From Bacteroidota bacterium (GTDB taxonomy: Bacteria; Bacteroidota; Bacteroidia; Chitinophagales; Chitinophagaceae): a DNA stretch of 64,000 nucleotides. The translations under genes were made by a program, and so were the position numbers. How positions within the stretch are numbered: position 1 is the stretch's first letter; each line of letters starts with the position of its first letter. The notes below the pieces were generated by a model. The model saw nothing but the letters and a program-made list of their open reading frames with translations, did no database searches and was not told the origin of the DNA. Location: positions 24,795 to 88,794 of the forward strand of contig JAGWRO010000098.1 in assembly GCA_028876495.1 (NCBI GenBank), given 5' to 3'. Below are positions 56,501 to 64,000 of the stretch, in pieces.

Positions 56501-58642
56501 TGGCGCGTTTCAGTTAAACCATCAAATAACCAATCAGATTATCATTGGAATAATTCTTCATTTATTTACCTTGCCAATAGTTCTGAAGGATCTAATCAAT
56601 CACATTACTATCAGCAATTATTTTCAGATACTCAACATATTCATTTAGATAGTTCAAGGGAATGGAAATTTGCTACCATTAATAATTTTCTTGAATCAAA
56701 AAATGGCGTGTTTCCTACTGCAGCACCCGCCGGATCTGATTGTACGGCAGGAATAAATGGTGTGAATTTTACCTCTGGAATTTGCCCAAATGGGACTAAC
56801 AATGTTTTGATATTTAACGTAGTGGATCCGGTAACATTAAAATACTGGGAAAACACACTAAACCAACCAGGATTAAGCGGAAGCTTATCTACCTGCATCC
56901 CAAGTAGGCAACCCAATTTTGCGTATGATGTTTCTAACCAGGCAGGAAGAAAAGCTGCCATGAATTTTCTTGATTCCATCCCCGATAACGATTTTGTATT
57001 CGTTAGGAATATTACTGGACCTGATTCATCAATTGATGTATTTGCAGATAAGTGGGCAGCAGATACAAGTGCTTTTGGTTCAGGAAATTCTCTTTATCTC
57101 AGGTTAAAATCACAAGGTTTTGTATTAATTGATTCATTCTATAGGCCGAGAGCATTTTCCTTCATTTATCAAAAAAACAATCCAGCTTTTGGTCCCGGCT
57201 TTGAATTTACCAATGGAATTTCCGACTTGATTGATTATAAAAAAGACTTCTTTAGTGTAGACACTTTAGGATTTATTACTTCACCAAAATTTGGTCCTGC
57301 CGTGGCATGGAAAGAAATGCATTGGAGAGGAACCAGTCTTGAGAGTAATTCTCCTGATAATACTACTATACAGATAATTGGAGTAGATACAGTCGGAAAT
57401 ACAACTACTCTTTTTAATGTAAATAAAAGCCAGCAGGATTTAGATATATCATCAGTAAACGCAGCCCAATACCCATATATACAATTAAAGATGCGAAATG
57501 CAGATAGCGTAAAATTTACTCCTTATCAACTTTCTTACTGGAGGTTAAATTACCTGCCTGCACCTGAAGGGGCTCTCGCACCCAATTTATACTTCACCTC
57601 AAAAGATACTTTGAACCAAGGCGATATATTACATTTTGGTATTGCATTTAAAAACATTAGTCCCGAAGCATTTGACAGTATGAAAGTGAAATTAACGATC
57701 ATTGATGCTAATAATGTAACGCATGTTTTAAACATTCCAAAGCAAAAACCTTTAGTATCGGGTGATACCATTACGATAAAGTATGATATTGATACAAAAG
57801 ATTATCCCGGGCTTAATACAATCTTTGTGAACTTTAACCCGGATAACGATCAGCCAGAACAGTATTTATTTAATAATTTCCTTTACACCAATTTTTATGT
57901 AAAATCAGATAATTACAATCCTACAATGGATGTAACATTTGACGGTGTTCATATTTTAAACAAGGATATTGTTTCGGCACGGCCTCATATTATAATTAAA
58001 TTAAAAGATGAAAACAAGTCTCTCGCATTAAATGATACTTCTCTTATTAAAGTGCAGATACAATATCCTGACGGATCGTTAAGAACCTATCATTTTGATA
58101 ACGACACCATGAGATTTACTCCAGCCAACCTGGCTACAGGAGAAAATACCGCTACCATTGATCTTACGCCGGCACTAAGCGGAGAAGATGCCCAATATGA
58201 ACTGATCGTTTCCGGTAAAGATGTGGTAGGAAATGCAGCCGGTAAAATTGATTACCATATTGATTTCAGGGTAATCAGTAAGCCAATGATCTCGAATATG
58301 ATGAACTACCCGAATCCATTTACTACCTCAACTGCATTTGTTTTCACCATTACCGGTTCCGAGATTCCTCAAAACATCCGGATTCAAATACTTACCATTA
58401 CAGGAAAAGTGATCAGGGAAATTACTGAAAATGAATTAGGGCCGCTGCACATTGGCAGAAATATTACTGATTTTAAATGGGACGGCACGGATATGTACGG
58501 ACAAAAAGTGGCTAACGGAGTTTATTTATACAGAGTGCTTACCAACCTGAATGGCAAATCAATGGATAAGTTTAAGGACAGCGGGGATAATACAGATAAA
58601 TATTTTACGAAGGGTTACGGCAAAATGTACTTCATGAGATAG
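53579..58642 (+). CDS. T9SS C25-family sortase-like protein, PorU2 type
   Basis: A 1687-residue secreted protein. A signal peptide (LLIIISIFITGITSAQ) precedes a gingipain-like C25 peptidase domain (about residues 380-790) with His640 in LAYFGHSSANVLEF and Cys670 in LVSGCTAGNNYI, 30 residues apart. Repeated Ig-like and CARDB-like beta domains follow, ending with an FlgD-like domain (MNYPNPFTTST, then GQKVANGVYLYRV). PorU cleaves the C-terminal sorting signal of cargo and attaches the lipid anchor; this is the longer PorU2-type relative. The ATG at 53579 was chosen because an upstream start would overlap the previous gene. No sorting signal of its own was clearly seen. Confidence 0.88.
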   Translation: MKKLLIIISIFITGITSAQTYSNSWIDYNKTYYKFKVATNGLYHISQSTLNSLGLGNVTAEQFQLWRNGKEVALYTSNATGPLPSGGFIEFWGMMNDGKIDTKLYRVPDYQLTDHTSLQTDTAAYFLTVNPAGNNLRYTDAPNNVATNTLPPEPYFMNVKANYFKNQLSPGYAAVVGSYVYSSSYDIGEGWVSPDIYPSRRLAAGFNYANLYTGGPGFSLKFAAVGSALNDRDVRVKVFNTVVDEEHMPYFTYIKKNLTNLPLSYLTDLNNIQIFFENTSTVSTDRMVVAFDEVTYPSKWIFNNQTNFYFQLPATNTGNYLVIDQFNYGSTAPVLFDLNSNKRYTGDISTPGKVKFALPASSDTLRKFELVSEDPSVINNVTSFQQRNFLNFGLPANQGDYLIISNPIIYTSTAGANNVDLYSQYRHSAAGGSFNTKVIDINELEDQFAYGIKKHPSSIKDFIQYAVNTFSVKPKYVFLMGKGIEYDQYTIHQNSQYADKLDLVPTFGAPASDVLLASPYGSIVPSVPIGRLSAISGDEVGNYLEKIKEYEQAEKSNTQTLANKLWMKKVVNIVGGRDSSDNDLFGYYMNIYKGIIEDTLYGANVETFSKSSSAAVQLIASQRISDLFNSGISLLAYFGHSSANVLEFNLSDPSEYNNQGRYPFFLVSGCTAGNNYIYDTLRILQNALSISENFVLSKERGSIGFLASSHLGIPPYLNNYNEQMFHQLSDKNYGNSIGVDMQNTIQNLGGSNASLDFFTRMHLEELSLNGDPAITVNPQPKPDYVIEDQNVAINPQFISVSEKNFDLKVIAYNIGRAINDSIVFEVKRTYPNGSTDVILRKKIKAIYYSDSIDISIPIISTRDKGLNKITVTIDADNKVDEMSESNNSITKEFYIYEDEARPVFPTDFSIVNVANQKLYASTSDAASNPKDYVMEMDTTILFNSPFKITKTLNQAGGIITFDPSVTLTDNTVYYWRVSVKPSNNQSDYHWNNSSFIYLANSSEGSNQSHYYQQLFSDTQHIHLDSSREWKFATINNFLESKNGVFPTAAPAGSDCTAGINGVNFTSGICPNGTNNVLIFNVVDPVTLKYWENTLNQPGLSGSLSTCIPSRQPNFAYDVSNQAGRKAAMNFLDSIPDNDFVFVRNITGPDSSIDVFADKWAADTSAFGSGNSLYLRLKSQGFVLIDSFYRPRAFSFIYQKNNPAFGPGFEFTNGISDLIDYKKDFFSVDTLGFITSPKFGPAVAWKEMHWRGTSLESNSPDNTTIQIIGVDTVGNTTTLFNVNKSQQDLDISSVNAAQYPYIQLKMRNADSVKFTPYQLSYWRLNYLPAPEGALAPNLYFTSKDTLNQGDILHFGIAFKNISPEAFDSMKVKLTIIDANNVTHVLNIPKQKPLVSGDTITIKYDIDTKDYPGLNTIFVNFNPDNDQPEQYLFNNFLYTNFYVKSDNYNPTMDVTFDGVHILNKDIVSARPHIIIKLKDENKSLALNDTSLIKVQIQYPDGSLRTYHFDNDTMRFTPANLATGENTATIDLTPALSGEDAQYELIVSGKDVVGNAAGKIDYHIDFRVISKPMISNMMNYPNPFTTSTAFVFTITGSEIPQNIRIQILTITGKVIREITENELGPLHIGRNITDFKWDGTDMYGQKVANGVYLYRVLTNLNGKSMDKFKDSGDNTDKYFTKGYGKMYFMR

Positions 58643-58736
58643 TGTTCTGGTTTTAAAATAGTTGAGGCTCTTTCACAATTAAAATCAAGGCATTTAGAAT
58701 TACATAAATGAGAACACTCTCCATCAGATGTACCCG

Positions 58737-58780
58737 AAAAAAGAGGCTGTCTCATACTTTTGAGGCAGCCTCTTTTTTTT
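58737..58780 (+). terminator. Strong terminator after the PorU2-like gene
   Basis: AGAGGCTG and CTCA pair with TGAG and CAGCCTCT (58742-58754 with 58761-58773; one U-G pair), a 13-bp stem with a 6-base loop and a T-run to 58780. It would end the porV-porU2 transcript before ypdA. Confidence 0.85.
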
Positions 58781-58828
58781 GGTGTAAGAACATACAAAGA
58801 AAAAATTAATAAAATAACTTCGTCCACT

Positions 58829-59818
58829 ATGAAAGAAAACAATATCTATGATGTCATCATTATTGGTGGCGGGCCTATCGGGCTGGCTTGCGGTATAAGG
58901 GCTAAAAAAGCAGGATTAAAATATTTAATTCTTGAAAAGGGCGTGCTGGTTAATTCTTTGTTTAACTATCCGGTCAACATGACTTTTTTCAGCACCAGTG
59001 AAAGATTGGAAATTGGCGGAGTGCCGTTTGTAAGTAATAATAACAAACCTACCCGAAGCGAAGCGCTTGAATATTACAGGAGAATTGTTACCTCATTTGA
59101 TCTTAAAATTCATTTGTTTGAAAAAGTACTTGACTTAAAAAAAACAGGCAAATATTTTAATATAAAAACATCGAAGAGTGAATATAAAACTTCGAATCTT
59201 ATAATGGCAATGGGTTTTTACGACCTTCCTTATTTACTAAACGTAAAGGGTGAAGCTTTACCCAAAGTGAAGCATTATTATGACGATCCGCACTTCTATG
59301 CTTTTCAAAATGTGTTGGTAGTAGGTGCCGCTAATTCAGCAATTGATGCAGCTTTAGAAACGTGGCGAAAAGGTGCAAATGTAACAATGGTTATTCGTGG
59401 AGATAAAATAAGCGACCGCGTTAAATACTGGGTAAAACCAGATATTGACAACCGGATAAAAGAAGGTTCTATAAAAGCGTATTTTAATTCAGAAATTAAA
59501 GAAATAAAAGAACATGAAGTGGATATCAAAACACCGAAAGGAGTTGTAACTATCGAAAATGATTGGGTGCTTGCCATGACGGGATATAAACCCAATCTTG
59601 AGTTTCTAAGGCATGCAGGCATTAAATTATCAGATGATGATGTGTGTAAACCGGATTACAGTGAAAAAAATTACGAAAGCAATGTGAAAGGAATTTACCT
59701 CGCAGGGGTTATCTGTGGAGGAATGAATACTCACCGGCTTTTTATTGAAAACTCAAGGGAGCACGCAGAAAAAATAATAAAGGATATCATTACAAAAAGA
59801 AAAAAGCCGAAGCGCTAA
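58829..59818 (+). CDS. ypdA: Bacillithiol disulfide reductase YpdA
   Basis: FAD/NADPH enzyme of the thioredoxin reductase-like family, expected to reduce oxidised bacillithiol. The 329 residues have FAD-binding VIIIGGGPIGLACGIRAKKAG, the NADPH site VLVVGAANSAIDAALE, and a late FAD contact in GIYLAGVICGGMNTHRLFIENSREH. The CxxC of thioredoxin reductase is absent, as usual for YpdA. ytxJ at 36210 is a second gene of the same system. I use ATG 58829; an earlier in-frame ATG at 58760 lies in the terminator. Confidence 0.92.
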   Translation: MKENNIYDVIIIGGGPIGLACGIRAKKAGLKYLILEKGVLVNSLFNYPVNMTFFSTSERLEIGGVPFVSNNNKPTRSEALEYYRRIVTSFDLKIHLFEKVLDLKKTGKYFNIKTSKSEYKTSNLIMAMGFYDLPYLLNVKGEALPKVKHYYDDPHFYAFQNVLVVGAANSAIDAALETWRKGANVTMVIRGDKISDRVKYWVKPDIDNRIKEGSIKAYFNSEIKEIKEHEVDIKTPKGVVTIENDWVLAMTGYKPNLEFLRHAGIKLSDDDVCKPDYSEKNYESNVKGIYLAGVICGGMNTHRLFIENSREHAEKIIKDIITKRKKPKR

Positions 59819-60108
59819 CGCTTACTTTTTTTTTCTCTCTCCATAATTGCATGGTATTTTTTTTCATTGGTAACATAGGTAAAATGAGTAGAAAAAAAGC
59901 CTACGAGTACAGCAATAGTCAGTAGTAAATAAATTAGGTTAGGGCCACCAGTTTGCCATAGGTTGGTAAACAATTTTAAAAGGAAAAAAATAACCAGGAA
60001 AGAAACTACAGACCATGCCATTGAAAATAATAAATAATATTTCCATTTAGGGCCGCTTTTCTGATCACGCCATTGTTCGATAAAGCGTCTTTCAGCATTT
60101 GTGATCAT
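59815..60108 (-). CDS. Small two-helix membrane protein
   Basis: A 97-residue protein of unknown family. A basic N-terminus (NAERRFIEQWRDQKSGPKWKYY) precedes two membrane helices (LLFSMAWSVVSFLVIFFLL and LIYLLLTIAVLVGFFSTHF) and a charged tail. It is convergent with ypdA, overlapping it by 4 bases. Confidence 0.72.
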   Translation of the reverse strand: MITNAERRFIEQWRDQKSGPKWKYYLLFSMAWSVVSFLVIFFLLKLFTNLWQTGGPNLIYLLLTIAVLVGFFSTHFTYVTNEKKYHAIMEREKKSKR

Positions 60109-60165
60109 AGGTATTTTGCTTGAATTGTAGTAGCGTTTTTAATTTTTGTTTCAGAATTTTTGTTT

Positions 60166-60183
60166 CAGTAAACGAACAAATAT
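60166..60183 (+). repeat. Intergenic CAGTAAAC motif, copy upstream of the membrane protein gene
   Basis: CAGTAAACGAACAAATAT lies between two - strand genes in the opposite direction to them. It is one of the five fullest copies. Confidence 0.5.
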
Positions 60184-60192
60184 ATCAGATTT

Positions 60193-62583
60193 TTATTCAG
60201 CCATCATTTCTTTTGCTACACTTATAACATCTTCAACATTTGGTTTGCTAAAATAATCGCCATCACTTCCGTATGAAGGTCTGTGGTCTTTTGAACAAAG
60301 CGTTCTTGGTGAAACATCCAGCCAGCGGTATCCGCCCTGCTCTTCCATCACTTTATTAAACATAAAAGCTGAAGCCCCGCCCGGTACATCTTCATCAATG
60401 AAAAGTATGCGATTGGTTTTCTTTAAAGAATCGAGTATAGAATGATGAACATCAAAAGGTAATAATGTTTGAGCATCGATCACTTCACAACTGATATTCA
60501 TTTTTTCCAGTTTTTCTGCCGCTTCCATAATGATGCGCAACACTGACCCGTATGAAACTACCGTAATATCAGTTCCTTCTTTTATAACCTCAGGAACCCC
60601 TAAAGGCACCCTGTAATCCAATAAATTGGTTGGAAGTTTTTCTTTAAGCCGGTAACCGTTCAAACATTCAACCATCAATGCCGGATCATTACTTTGCAAA
60701 AGCGTATTGTACATCCCAACTGCTTGTGTCATATTTCTTGGTACACAAACGTACATCCCACGCAATGCATTTATGATCATTCCCATTGGCGAACCGCTAT
60801 GCCAAATACCTTCAAGACGGTGCCCCCTGGTACGAACAATCAGCGGAACGCTTTGTTGTCCTTTGGTTCTGAAATGAGTGGTACATACATCGTCGCTTAA
60901 AGGTTCCAGCCCAAAAAGCAAATAATCAAGATATTGTATTTCAGCAATGGGCCTTAAGCCACGCAAAGCCAGGCCTATTCCCTGCCCCATGATGGAAAGT
61001 TCGCGTATCCCTGTATCAAAAATCCGCTCTTCTCCATACTTAGCCTGTAAGCCACTGAAGCCCTGGTTTACATCGCCTATATGCCCAAGATCCTCACCAA
61101 ACGCAATTACCTTTTTATTGGTAGCAAACAACTGATCGAAATATTGGTTGAGTACTTCAAATCCATTAACCAGTTCCGCATCATCCGGAATAGCAGCCGG
61201 TATGGCAGTAACTTTCAATGCAGATTTTGGGCCTTCATTATATAGATAGGTATCAAAAATTTCTTTGTTTTCCAGTTTTAATTTTTCATAATAAATTTTC
61301 ACTTCCTCAATTGAATCATTTGCAGAAGCGTTATTAATTACCAAGGCCAACGTTTTCATCACATCGCGTCGTAATGGTTCACGTAATGATGAAAGATCTT
61401 TAATACACTTATTAACTTCCTCATTATTTTCTATAGAAGAAGCATATTTTTCCAACATATTTACCGTTTCAGCAACCTGGTTTTTTATCGGAGTGATATA
61501 CTTGTTCCAGGCATGTTGCTTGCTCGCTTTAACAAAGTGTTTTGCGTTATTTTCAATTTCATTTAATTCATTTTCATCAGCAAGGGAATTGGCTATGATC
61601 CAATCCCGCATTTGCTTTTTACAATCCCATTCTTTTTCCCATTCGAGCCTTGCAGGGCTTTTGTAACGTTCATGACTTCCCGAAGTTGAGTGTCCCTGGG
61701 GCTGTGTCAGTTCTTCTACATGAAACAAAGCAGGTGTATGCGTTTCCCGGATATTTTTAATTGCTTCATCCAATATCTCGCACATGCCTGAATAATCCCA
61801 TCCTTTCAGTTTGTAAATATTTATCCCGTTGGTATCCTCCTTTTTTTGCAAACCACTCATTGCTTTTGAAATAGAGGATTTTGTTGTTTGATATTTTTTG
61901 GGAACAGAAATTCCATAACCATCATCCCAAACAAAAACAGCAAGCGGAATTTGTAAAACCCCGGCAGCATTCATGGCTTCCCAAAAATGGCCTTCAGAAG
62001 TTGCAGCATCACCAATGGTGCAAAAGCAAACTTCATTTCCATTATCACTTAAATTTTCGAGATCATGTATAATTTCTACTTCCCTGAAAACTTTGGAAGC
62101 AAAAGCAAGCCCAAAAGCACGCGGCATTTGAGCTGAAGTAGGCGCTATATCTGCTGAAACATTTTTTTTATGAGCAAGGTCAAGCCAATTTCCGTTTTCA
62201 TCCACAAATTTTGTTGCAAAGTGAGAATTCATTTGCCTTCCTGCGCTAAAAGGATCATTTTTTAAATCAGGATCAGCATATAACTGCGCAAAAAATTGTT
62301 CAATAGTTGCCATTCCGCTGGCAAACATAAAAGTCTGGTCTCTGTAATAACCCGCCCTGAAATCGCCGGGTATAAAGAATTTAGCCATAGCAACCTGCGC
62401 CACTTCCTTACCTCCTCCAAAAATACCAAACTTGGCTTTCCCTGTAAGTACCTCCTTCCTGCTCAATAGGCTTGTTTCACGGCTTTCGCACACCACTCTG
62501 TAATCTTTTAAAACTTCCTCCCTGAACTTTTCAAATGAAAGGTTTTCCAAAAGGCTTTCTTCACTGATTTGATTGGTATCCAT
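60193..62583 (-). CDS. Fused E1 alpha-beta 2-oxoacid dehydrogenase
   Basis: A 796-residue protein joining the alpha (about 1-390) and beta (about 450-796) subunits of thiamine-dependent dehydrogenases. The alpha part has the TPP motif FCTIGDAATSEGHFWEAMNAAG and the phosphorylation-loop region GHSTSGSHERYKSPARL; the beta part has VIAFGEDLGHIGDVNQGFSGLQ and VVSYGSVLRIIMEAAEKLE. This fusion is usual in Bacteroidota as the branched-chain oxo-acid E1, which would feed iso-fatty acid synthesis with the products of the ilv/leu pathway. A pyruvate substrate cannot be excluded. E2 and E3 genes are not adjacent. Confidence 0.9.
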   Translation of the reverse strand: MDTNQISEESLLENLSFEKFREEVLKDYRVVCESRETSLLSRKEVLTGKAKFGIFGGGKEVAQVAMAKFFIPGDFRAGYYRDQTFMFASGMATIEQFFAQLYADPDLKNDPFSAGRQMNSHFATKFVDENGNWLDLAHKKNVSADIAPTSAQMPRAFGLAFASKVFREVEIIHDLENLSDNGNEVCFCTIGDAATSEGHFWEAMNAAGVLQIPLAVFVWDDGYGISVPKKYQTTKSSISKAMSGLQKKEDTNGINIYKLKGWDYSGMCEILDEAIKNIRETHTPALFHVEELTQPQGHSTSGSHERYKSPARLEWEKEWDCKKQMRDWIIANSLADENELNEIENNAKHFVKASKQHAWNKYITPIKNQVAETVNMLEKYASSIENNEEVNKCIKDLSSLREPLRRDVMKTLALVINNASANDSIEEVKIYYEKLKLENKEIFDTYLYNEGPKSALKVTAIPAAIPDDAELVNGFEVLNQYFDQLFATNKKVIAFGEDLGHIGDVNQGFSGLQAKYGEERIFDTGIRELSIMGQGIGLALRGLRPIAEIQYLDYLLFGLEPLSDDVCTTHFRTKGQQSVPLIVRTRGHRLEGIWHSGSPMGMIINALRGMYVCVPRNMTQAVGMYNTLLQSNDPALMVECLNGYRLKEKLPTNLLDYRVPLGVPEVIKEGTDITVVSYGSVLRIIMEAAEKLEKMNISCEVIDAQTLLPFDVHHSILDSLKKTNRILFIDEDVPGGASAFMFNKVMEEQGGYRWLDVSPRTLCSKDHRPSYGSDGDYFSKPNVEDVISVAKEMMAE

Positions 62584-62642
62584 ACCCGCAAAAATATTAA
62601 TTATGATTGATGAATGTTAAAAATCTAAAAACACTATCACAA

Positions 62643-62675
62643 TTTGCAACCATATATGACGTTTTACTATCTTTG
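62643..62675 (+). promoter_or_regulatory. Promoter of the DUF1573 gene pair
   Basis: TTTG (62643-62646) and TATCTTTG (62668-62675, an exact TAnnTTTG) are 21 bases apart, 19 bases before the ATG at 62695. One of the two best promoter matches in the window. Confidence 0.7.
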
Positions 62676-62694
62676 AAACGTATTTACTTATAAA

Positions 62695-63198
62695 ATGAAA
62701 AAACTACTTACAGTTATTTGTTTTCTTGCATTTACTCTTTTGGCCAGCGCTCAAATAAGTGTCACTAAAGTAAGCAAAAAGAATAAAACTCCCACAACAA
62801 AATCTGCAGCAACTGAAGTAATTTCTGAAAACCCATCAGAAAGCCTTACTTTAAAAGAACCCCAATTTGATTTCGGCAAAATTCCACAAGGAAAACCTGT
62901 TACCCATATTTTTGAATTTACCAACACCGGCACCGCACCTTTTGCGTTGGACAATGTTCAGGCAAGCTGTGGTTGCACTACTCCGGAATGGAATAAAGAC
63001 ACCGTTGCTGCAGGGCAAACTGCTGTAATAAAAGTTGGCTACAATGCAGCAAATGAAGGACCTTTTAATAAGCAGGTTACCATCACTTATAATGGCACTC
63101 AAACAAAACAAATAATTATCAAAGGAGAAGTTTGGAAAACACCTGTCACCTCTGCTCCTGTTAACACCGCTTTAAACACTTTAAAAAACGAACAATAA
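62695..63198 (+). CDS. DUF1573 exported protein (first)
   Basis: A 167-residue secreted protein: signal peptide (LLTVICFLAFTLLASAQ), a Thr/Lys linker, and the DUF1573 Ig-like domain with FDFGKIPQGKPVTHIFEFTNTG and SCGCTTPEWNKDTVAAGQT. Two conserved Cys in SCGCT may bind metal or form disulfides. The function of the family is unknown. A paralogue follows 20 bases downstream. Confidence 0.9.
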   Translation: MKKLLTVICFLAFTLLASAQISVTKVSKKNKTPTTKSAATEVISENPSESLTLKEPQFDFGKIPQGKPVTHIFEFTNTGTAPFALDNVQASCGCTTPEWNKDTVAAGQTAVIKVGYNAANEGPFNKQVTITYNGTQTKQIIIKGEVWKTPVTSAPVNTALNTLKNEQ

Positions 63199-63218
63199 AT
63201 TCTTAAACAAACCACATT

Positions 63219-63644
63219 ATGAAAAAATTATTATTAGCCGTACTGGTATTGTCTTCTACCACCTTATTTGCGCAAAAAAAAGCAGATGATATTGCCAGGT
63301 TAAATACAGAAACTTACGATTTTGGTAAAGTAAAACAAAACGTACCTCCCACTGCTACCATCACTGTTACTAATATTGGTAGTGAGCCATTGATAATAGA
63401 ACAAGCTACTCCCTCTTGCGGATGTACTGTTTCTGATTATACAAAAGCGCCGATAGCACCGGGAAAAACAGGAACCATAACAGCCACTTACAATGCAGCA
63501 GCACTAGGCCCGATCAACAAAACCCTCACCGTTAAATTTGCGGGTGCTGATGATCCTAAATTTGTAAAACTTACAGGTGAAGTCTTAACTCCGGCAGCTT
63601 ACGCTACTTACGAAGCGTCAAAAGCAAGCGCTAAAAAAAATTAG
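63219..63644 (+). CDS. DUF1573 exported protein (second)
   Basis: A 141-residue paralogue of the preceding protein: signal peptide (LLLAVLVLSSTTLFAQ), then YDFGKVKQNVPPTATITVTNIG and SCGCTVSDYTKAPIAPGKT. The shared SCGCT motif and direct tandem position suggest an old duplication. It lies 20 bases downstream and is followed by a strong hairpin. Confidence 0.9.
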   Translation: MKKLLLAVLVLSSTTLFAQKKADDIARLNTETYDFGKVKQNVPPTATITVTNIGSEPLIIEQATPSCGCTVSDYTKAPIAPGKTGTITATYNAAALGPINKTLTVKFAGADDPKFVKLTGEVLTPAAYATYEASKASAKKN

Positions 63645-63686
63645 AAGTAAAATAAAGAAGCCGTAGCTTCAGAATCTAAACAAGTC

Positions 63687-63720
63687 AAAAGCCCTTCAAT
63701 TTCAATATTGAAGGGCTTTT
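63687..63720. terminator. Bidirectional terminator after the DUF1573 pair
   Basis: AAAAGCCCTTCAAT (63687-63700) pairs exactly with ATTGAAGGGCTTTT (63707-63720) around a 6-base loop. Its A-rich and T-rich arms give a T-run in both directions. It separates the DUF1573 genes from the group II intron. Confidence 0.85.
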
Positions 63721-63864
63721 GTATGAACTAAAAACATTGGAAAAGAAAACAGGAATCCTGATTATTAGTTGGTTCACTGCAATCCTGCCAATCTCCAGGC
63801 GAAAAAAAATTTAAAAAAATTTGGTGGTTTTAAAAAATATCCCCTATTTTTATCTCCTCAAAAA

Positions 63865-64000
63865 ATCGAGTAGGAAGACCACCATTAATTGATGGTCTGT
63901 CCTCTCACACCACCGTACGTGCCTTCGGGCATACGGCGGTTTGTCAAAATAATTTCATCTGCTTTTCAGTTTGCCGATGGTAAAGGTCATAAAAACCTAC
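63865..64000 (-). mobile_element. Group II intron, 3' end
   Basis: Reading on the - strand: the end of a maturase frame, then domain V at 63940-63909 (ACCGCCGTA, TGCC, loop CGAA, GGCA, CG bulge, TACGGTGGT), a GTGAGAGG linker, the domain VI stem near 63891-63875 and the 3' terminus CTACTCGAT at about 63865. The rest of the intron lies beyond the window. Domain V form and terminus match bacterial group II introns. Confidence 0.88.
63944..64000 (-). CDS. Group II intron maturase, C-terminal end
   Basis: The last 18 codons of a - strand frame, reading VGFYDLYHRQTEKQMKLF then stop, end 3 bases before domain V. Only the C-terminus is in the window. Position inside the intron, just upstream of domain V, fits the reverse transcriptase/maturase gene. 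Confidence 0.7.
   Translation of the reverse strand, partial: VGFYDLYHRQTEKQMKLF

Noticed and set aside
1..64000. CRISPR arrays, rRNA genes, riboswitches and T-boxes
   Set aside because: No regularly spaced repeats, rRNA stretches or recognisable riboswitch cores were seen; the ilv control region fits a peptide leader and not a T-box.

Overview
The window comes from a Bacteroidota chromosome, most likely family Chitinophagaceae or a close relative. The support is: AT-rich DNA; promoters of the Bacteroidota form TTTG-N20-TAnnTTTG; genes with little Shine-Dalgarno signal; type IX secretion parts (a PorV/PorQ-like barrel, a PorU2-like C25 peptidase, a surface protein with a C-terminal sorting domain); paired DUF1573 proteins; a fused E1 alpha-beta ketoacid dehydrogenase; and bacillithiol genes (ytxJ, ypdA). 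The genus cannot be fixed from sequence alone.

Positions 1-16901 hold one large branched-chain amino acid locus on the + strand: leuA (3' part), a ModF-like double ATPase, leuB1, then ilvE, ilvD, an ORF6N gene, ilvB, ilvN, ilvC, ilvA, leuC, leuD, a Leptospira-type citramalate synthase (cimA), a small four-helix-bundle gene and a second leuB. It can make 2-oxobutyrate for isoleucine from threonine (IlvA) and from pyruvate plus acetyl-CoA (CimA, LeuCD, a LeuB). Between leuB1 and ilvE lie a good promoter, a 35-codon leader peptide packed with Ile and Val codons, a candidate antiterminator and a terminator: an ilvL-like attenuator. Two genes look inserted in the locus: the ORF6N gene, which carries a 29-nt palindrome inside its coding sequence, and the four-helix-bundle gene, which is bounded by 17/18-nt inverted repeats.

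Positions 17002-33800 hold a 1484-residue T9SS cargo protein, a DUF2130 protein, an NlpC/P60 peptidase, an ECF sigma factor with a small membrane protein, a phosphoribosyltransferase, an Fe-S membrane protein, a glyoxalase-fold protein, adenine deaminase, an L,D-transpeptidase divergent from a VanX-like dipeptidase, a YkgJ-type protein, XerD and a polyprenol-phosphate mannosyltransferase.

Positions 33800-52250 are mostly housekeeping: a DnaQ-like exonuclease, Mpl, a tiny lipoprotein, YtxJ, FtsK, shikimate kinase, glutaryl-CoA dehydrogenase, PyrF, kynureninase, a YigZ protein, 3-hydroxybutyryl-CoA dehydrogenase, Mrp, tRNA-Gln and TyrS. Two toxin-antitoxin pairs (higBA, parDE) are interspersed. 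parDE has a palindrome between its promoter elements.

Positions 52390-64000 hold the PorV-like and PorU2-like pair, YpdA, a fused branched-chain E1 dehydrogenase and two DUF1573 proteins. The right edge cuts through the 3' end of a group II intron on the - strand: the maturase C-terminus, domain V and domain VI are visible. A short motif, CAGTAAACnAACAAATAA, recurs in gaps between genes across the window and has no explanation I know of.
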